Assembly: GCA_021604825.1 (NCBI GenBank)
Contig: BQJS01000113.1
Span: 1-15,417 of the forward strand
From: Phycisphaerae bacterium
GTDB taxonomy: Bacteria; Planctomycetota; Phycisphaerae; UBA1845
Reading direction: 5' to 3'
DNA: 15,417 nucleotides
Shown here: piece by piece, positions 13,818-15,417 of the stretch
How positions within the stretch are numbered: the stretch's first letter is position 1
Layout: every line of letters begins with the position of its first letter
Position numbers and translations under genes: made by a program
Notes under the pieces: generated by a model
The model's input: only the letters and a program-made list of their open reading frames with translations
Told to the model about the DNA's origin: nothing
The model's database searches: none

Positions 13818-14993
13818 TTAATCAGGGCCATTATCATTGGGGCCGTCTTCGGCTACGTCGATGATCCCGACTCGTTGCGCGAGTTTGCGTAAGTCGCTCA
13901 CGATTTGTCGCATTGGATCGTGGGCTGGCAGTTGTTTCATCTCATCGGCGACGGATTCGAGAACAGTCCTTGCAGCTTCCTCGCGATTCTCCGAGATCAA
14001 CACAGCCGCCTCGCATCGCGCTCGATTGCAAGGATCGATGAGGGAGTTTTTGGCGCCCTCCCAGCATCTTCGCGCGACGACCGGGTCACCTCGATAATAA
14101 CCTGAGAAGAATGCCAACTCCGTTTGAATGTCCATCATCCACGAGATGTTTTCCTTCCGGCCCCCAACCTCCTGGAGCCGCTGCATGTATCCATCCGCCT
14201 CATCGATTTCATCAGCGCTCAACGCTGCGTAGTAAGCGTAGTACAAACCGATTATCTCGTCCGAGGATGACGTGGAAGGGCTCGTGATCAACTTGCGGAG
14301 CTTCTCGTCGATGGCATTGAAACGTGTTCCACTGGCAACCGAATACGTGACAGCCATGACTGCCGTGCATGCGAGCGAGGCTTCATTTTCACGAGCGAAA
14401 ATTTTGAGAGATTCCCCATCGGTACCCTTAATGAGTGGCAAGGTGTTCAATAGGTTGATGACGAATCCGATGATGGCGCTTGATTTCATCGCCCGAACAA
14501 TGGACGAGTCAATTGGATAAACGGAGGCAAGGTAAAACCATGCGAGCAAGGCCGCAGTGGACCCCAGGAATCCGAATAATGGCCCTCCGCCGAAAATTCG
14601 AAACAGGGATTTTCGCAGTTTGGGAATATCGGAGTCGAGGATAGGACCAAGAGGCGCGCTTCCGCCTTGGCCCAAACCAAAGTAGGGGGTAAGGCTCCAT
14701 CTCTGACTGGATCGCATGACTAGCAGCGGAAACACTGCAATCAGCAAGAAGCGGAAACCAACAGCAAAGCCGGCTACCACGTGGCCGATCTCGTGGATAA
14801 ACATCTGACTGACCACACCAAAAGCAAAGAGACGCCAATCGAATCCGGTTATTTCTGCCATCGGAGATTTGATAAGAAGTGTGTAAGCAGGGTACAGCCA
14901 AATGAGACCGGCAGCGGTCACCGCGATGAGTAGTCCGACGATGCGCTGAATGGCAGCGACTGTATGATATTTTTTGTAGTGGCTGACTCGCAT
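13818..14993 (-). CDS. M50-like intramembrane metalloprotease with TPR-like C-terminal tail
   Basis: The 391-residue membrane protein has HEIGH at 67-71 inside a hydrophobic segment (SQMFIHEIGHVVAGFAVGF). A later segment reads NLLNTLPLIKGTDG at 180-193, where Asp192-Gly193 fits the third zinc ligand of site-2-protease (M50) enzymes (NxxPxxxxDG-like). Four to six hydrophobic helices span about 17-222. Such enzymes cut transmembrane helices of substrates such as anti-sigma factors or process peptides. Residues about 225-391 are soluble and helical, with TPR-like spacing (IIGLYYAYYAALSADEIDEA, ELAFFSGYYRGDPVVARRCW, CEAAVLISENREEAARTVLE), suggesting a protein-binding tail. No PDZ domain, usual in RseP-type proteases, is present. 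It ends 44 bp from the convergent sigma gene. Start ATG 14993 has only a weak purine-rich site before it. The family call is fairly sure, activity and substrate are not. Confidence 0.78.
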   Translation of the reverse strand: MRVSHYKKYHTVAAIQRIVGLLIAVTAAGLIWLYPAYTLLIKSPMAEITGFDWRLFAFGVVSQMFIHEIGHVVAGFAVGFRFLLIAVFPLLVMRSSQRWSLTPYFGLGQGGSAPLGPILDSDIPKLRKSLFRIFGGGPLFGFLGSTAALLAWFYLASVYPIDSSIVRAMKSSAIIGFVINLLNTLPLIKGTDGESLKIFARENEASLACTAVMAVTYSVASGTRFNAIDEKLRKLITSPSTSSSDEIIGLYYAYYAALSADEIDEADGYMQRLQEVGGRKENISWMMDIQTELAFFSGYYRGDPVVARRCWEGAKNSLIDPCNRARCEAAVLISENREEAARTVLESVADEMKQLPAHDPMRQIVSDLRKLAQRVGIIDVAEDGPNDNGPD

Positions 14994-15206
14994 TAATCTT
15001 TCTGCCGGATTGGCATCATCACTCGATCCGGCTTCCTGGGCTCATCGGTGGTTGATCAGCCCGTCCTTTTTCGCTGAATCGGCTCGGATTCAATTACAAC
15101 TGCTGAACGAAACCGGGTTGGTCCAGCCGTAGTCCATCGGGCGTTCTTCTTTTTTGGTGGCCCCAAAGTCATTTATAGGCATTCCGCGCTAGGGTGCGAG
15201 TCAGGG
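14994..15206. other. non-coding region with three consecutive hairpins
   Basis: Upstream of the M50-like gene no gene was found in this stretch. It holds three hairpins in a row: GCCGGAT/ATCCGGC (15004-15032, 15-nt loop), GGGCTCATC/GATCAGCCC (15038-15062, 7-nt loop, one mismatch), and TGAATC/GATTCA (15075-15092, 6-nt loop). A T5 run follows the second hairpin at 15067-15071. On the minus strand these would lie in the leader of the M50 gene; on the plus strand the middle one looks like an intrinsic terminator. Confidence 0.55.
15038..15071 (+). terminator. intrinsic-terminator-like hairpin with T5 run
   Basis: A nine-base stem with one mismatch (15038-15046 with 15054-15062) and a 7-nt loop is followed after four bases by TTTTT (15067-15071). 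As a plus-strand terminator it would stop transcripts running antisense through the M50 gene, for example read-through from the sigma factor gene. No plus-strand gene ends just before it. Confidence 0.35.
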
Positions 15207-15417
15207 ATGCGCGTAAGTCTCGCGGGCATTTCACACCCCATGTCAAAACGCCCAGCTTGCTTGGCTATACCAGATTGGACTGCCGCTTTTTGGGGCGGTG
15301 GTTGGGGATGGAGGGGTGATCCCTCGTTTATTTTGATTGTTGGCGTATTTGATTGGTTATGGGGCCCGATTTCCTTGGGGGGATGGGGGTCTTGGGTGGT
15401 TTTTGGGGCTTTGAGGG
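15207..15417 (+). CDS. possible Trp-rich hydrophobic protein, 5' part (runs off window)
   Basis: From ATG 15207 (or ATG 15240) a frame stays open to the window edge, 70 codons. The product is hydrophobic and tryptophan-rich, with stretches such as DWTAAFWGGGWGWRGDPSF, ILIVGVFDWLWGPIS and GGWGSWVVFGAL, compatible with membrane helices. The DNA is strongly G-rich on this strand, with many G3-G6 runs, unlike the rest of the window. An overlapping minus-strand frame is also open from the edge to a stop at 15173-15175, so openness is weak evidence. AGGG touches the first ATG too closely for a normal ribosome-binding site. It may be a real membrane protein gene or a repeat or low-complexity sequence. 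No family can be named with confidence. Confidence 0.33.
   Translation, partial: MRVSLAGISHPMSKRPACLAIPDWTAAFWGGGWGWRGDPSFILIVGVFDWLWGPISLGGWGSWVVFGALR

Overview
The window is about 15.4 kb of moderately GC-rich bacterial chromosome, densely packed with housekeeping and envelope genes. The best guess for the host is a member of the Planctomycetota, possibly the Phycisphaerae or Pirellulales. This is an inference from three things: an ECF sigma factor of the type expanded in that phylum, a leucyl-tRNA synthetase with the large insertion and altered zinc region recalled from planctomycete enzymes, and the mix of HEAT-repeat and membrane-protein genes. Some genes have clear Shine-Dalgarno sites and others have none. 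No tRNA, rRNA, CRISPR array, insertion sequence, integrase or phage gene was seen.

Layout from left to right: (1) the 3' end of a HEAT-repeat gene, then an intergenic region with a 23-bp near-perfect inverted repeat; (2) leuS (leucyl-tRNA synthetase) followed closely by a CYTH-domain (CyaB-like) gene, both on +; (3) a short intergenic region with a possible 43-residue secreted peptide gene; (4) a divergent pair of protease genes, a lipoprotein SppA-type serine peptidase on - and a small HExxH zincin on +; (5) a paired-hairpin intergenic repeat between convergent genes; (6) a three-gene operon on - made of a large exported membrane protein with a glutamine-amidotransferase-like fold (first gene), an ABC ATPase, and a double-length ABC-2 permease that looks like two fused copies of one permease domain; (7) on +, a DMT/EamA transporter coupled to a YciA-like hotdog acyl-CoA thioesterase; (8) an ECF sigma factor on +, convergent with an M50-like intramembrane metalloprotease carrying a TPR-like tail on -; (9) a right-hand region of about 420 bp with three consecutive hairpins and a G-rich, tryptophan-rich reading frame that runs off the end.

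The theme is envelope biology: export, membrane proteolysis and protein quality control beside translation genes. The most system-like units are the ABC operon at 6152-11396, whose accessory protein family is not recognised by name, and the sigma factor/intramembrane protease neighbourhood at 13177-14993. Neither can be called a new system from sequence alone. Most of the window is ordinary core genome.
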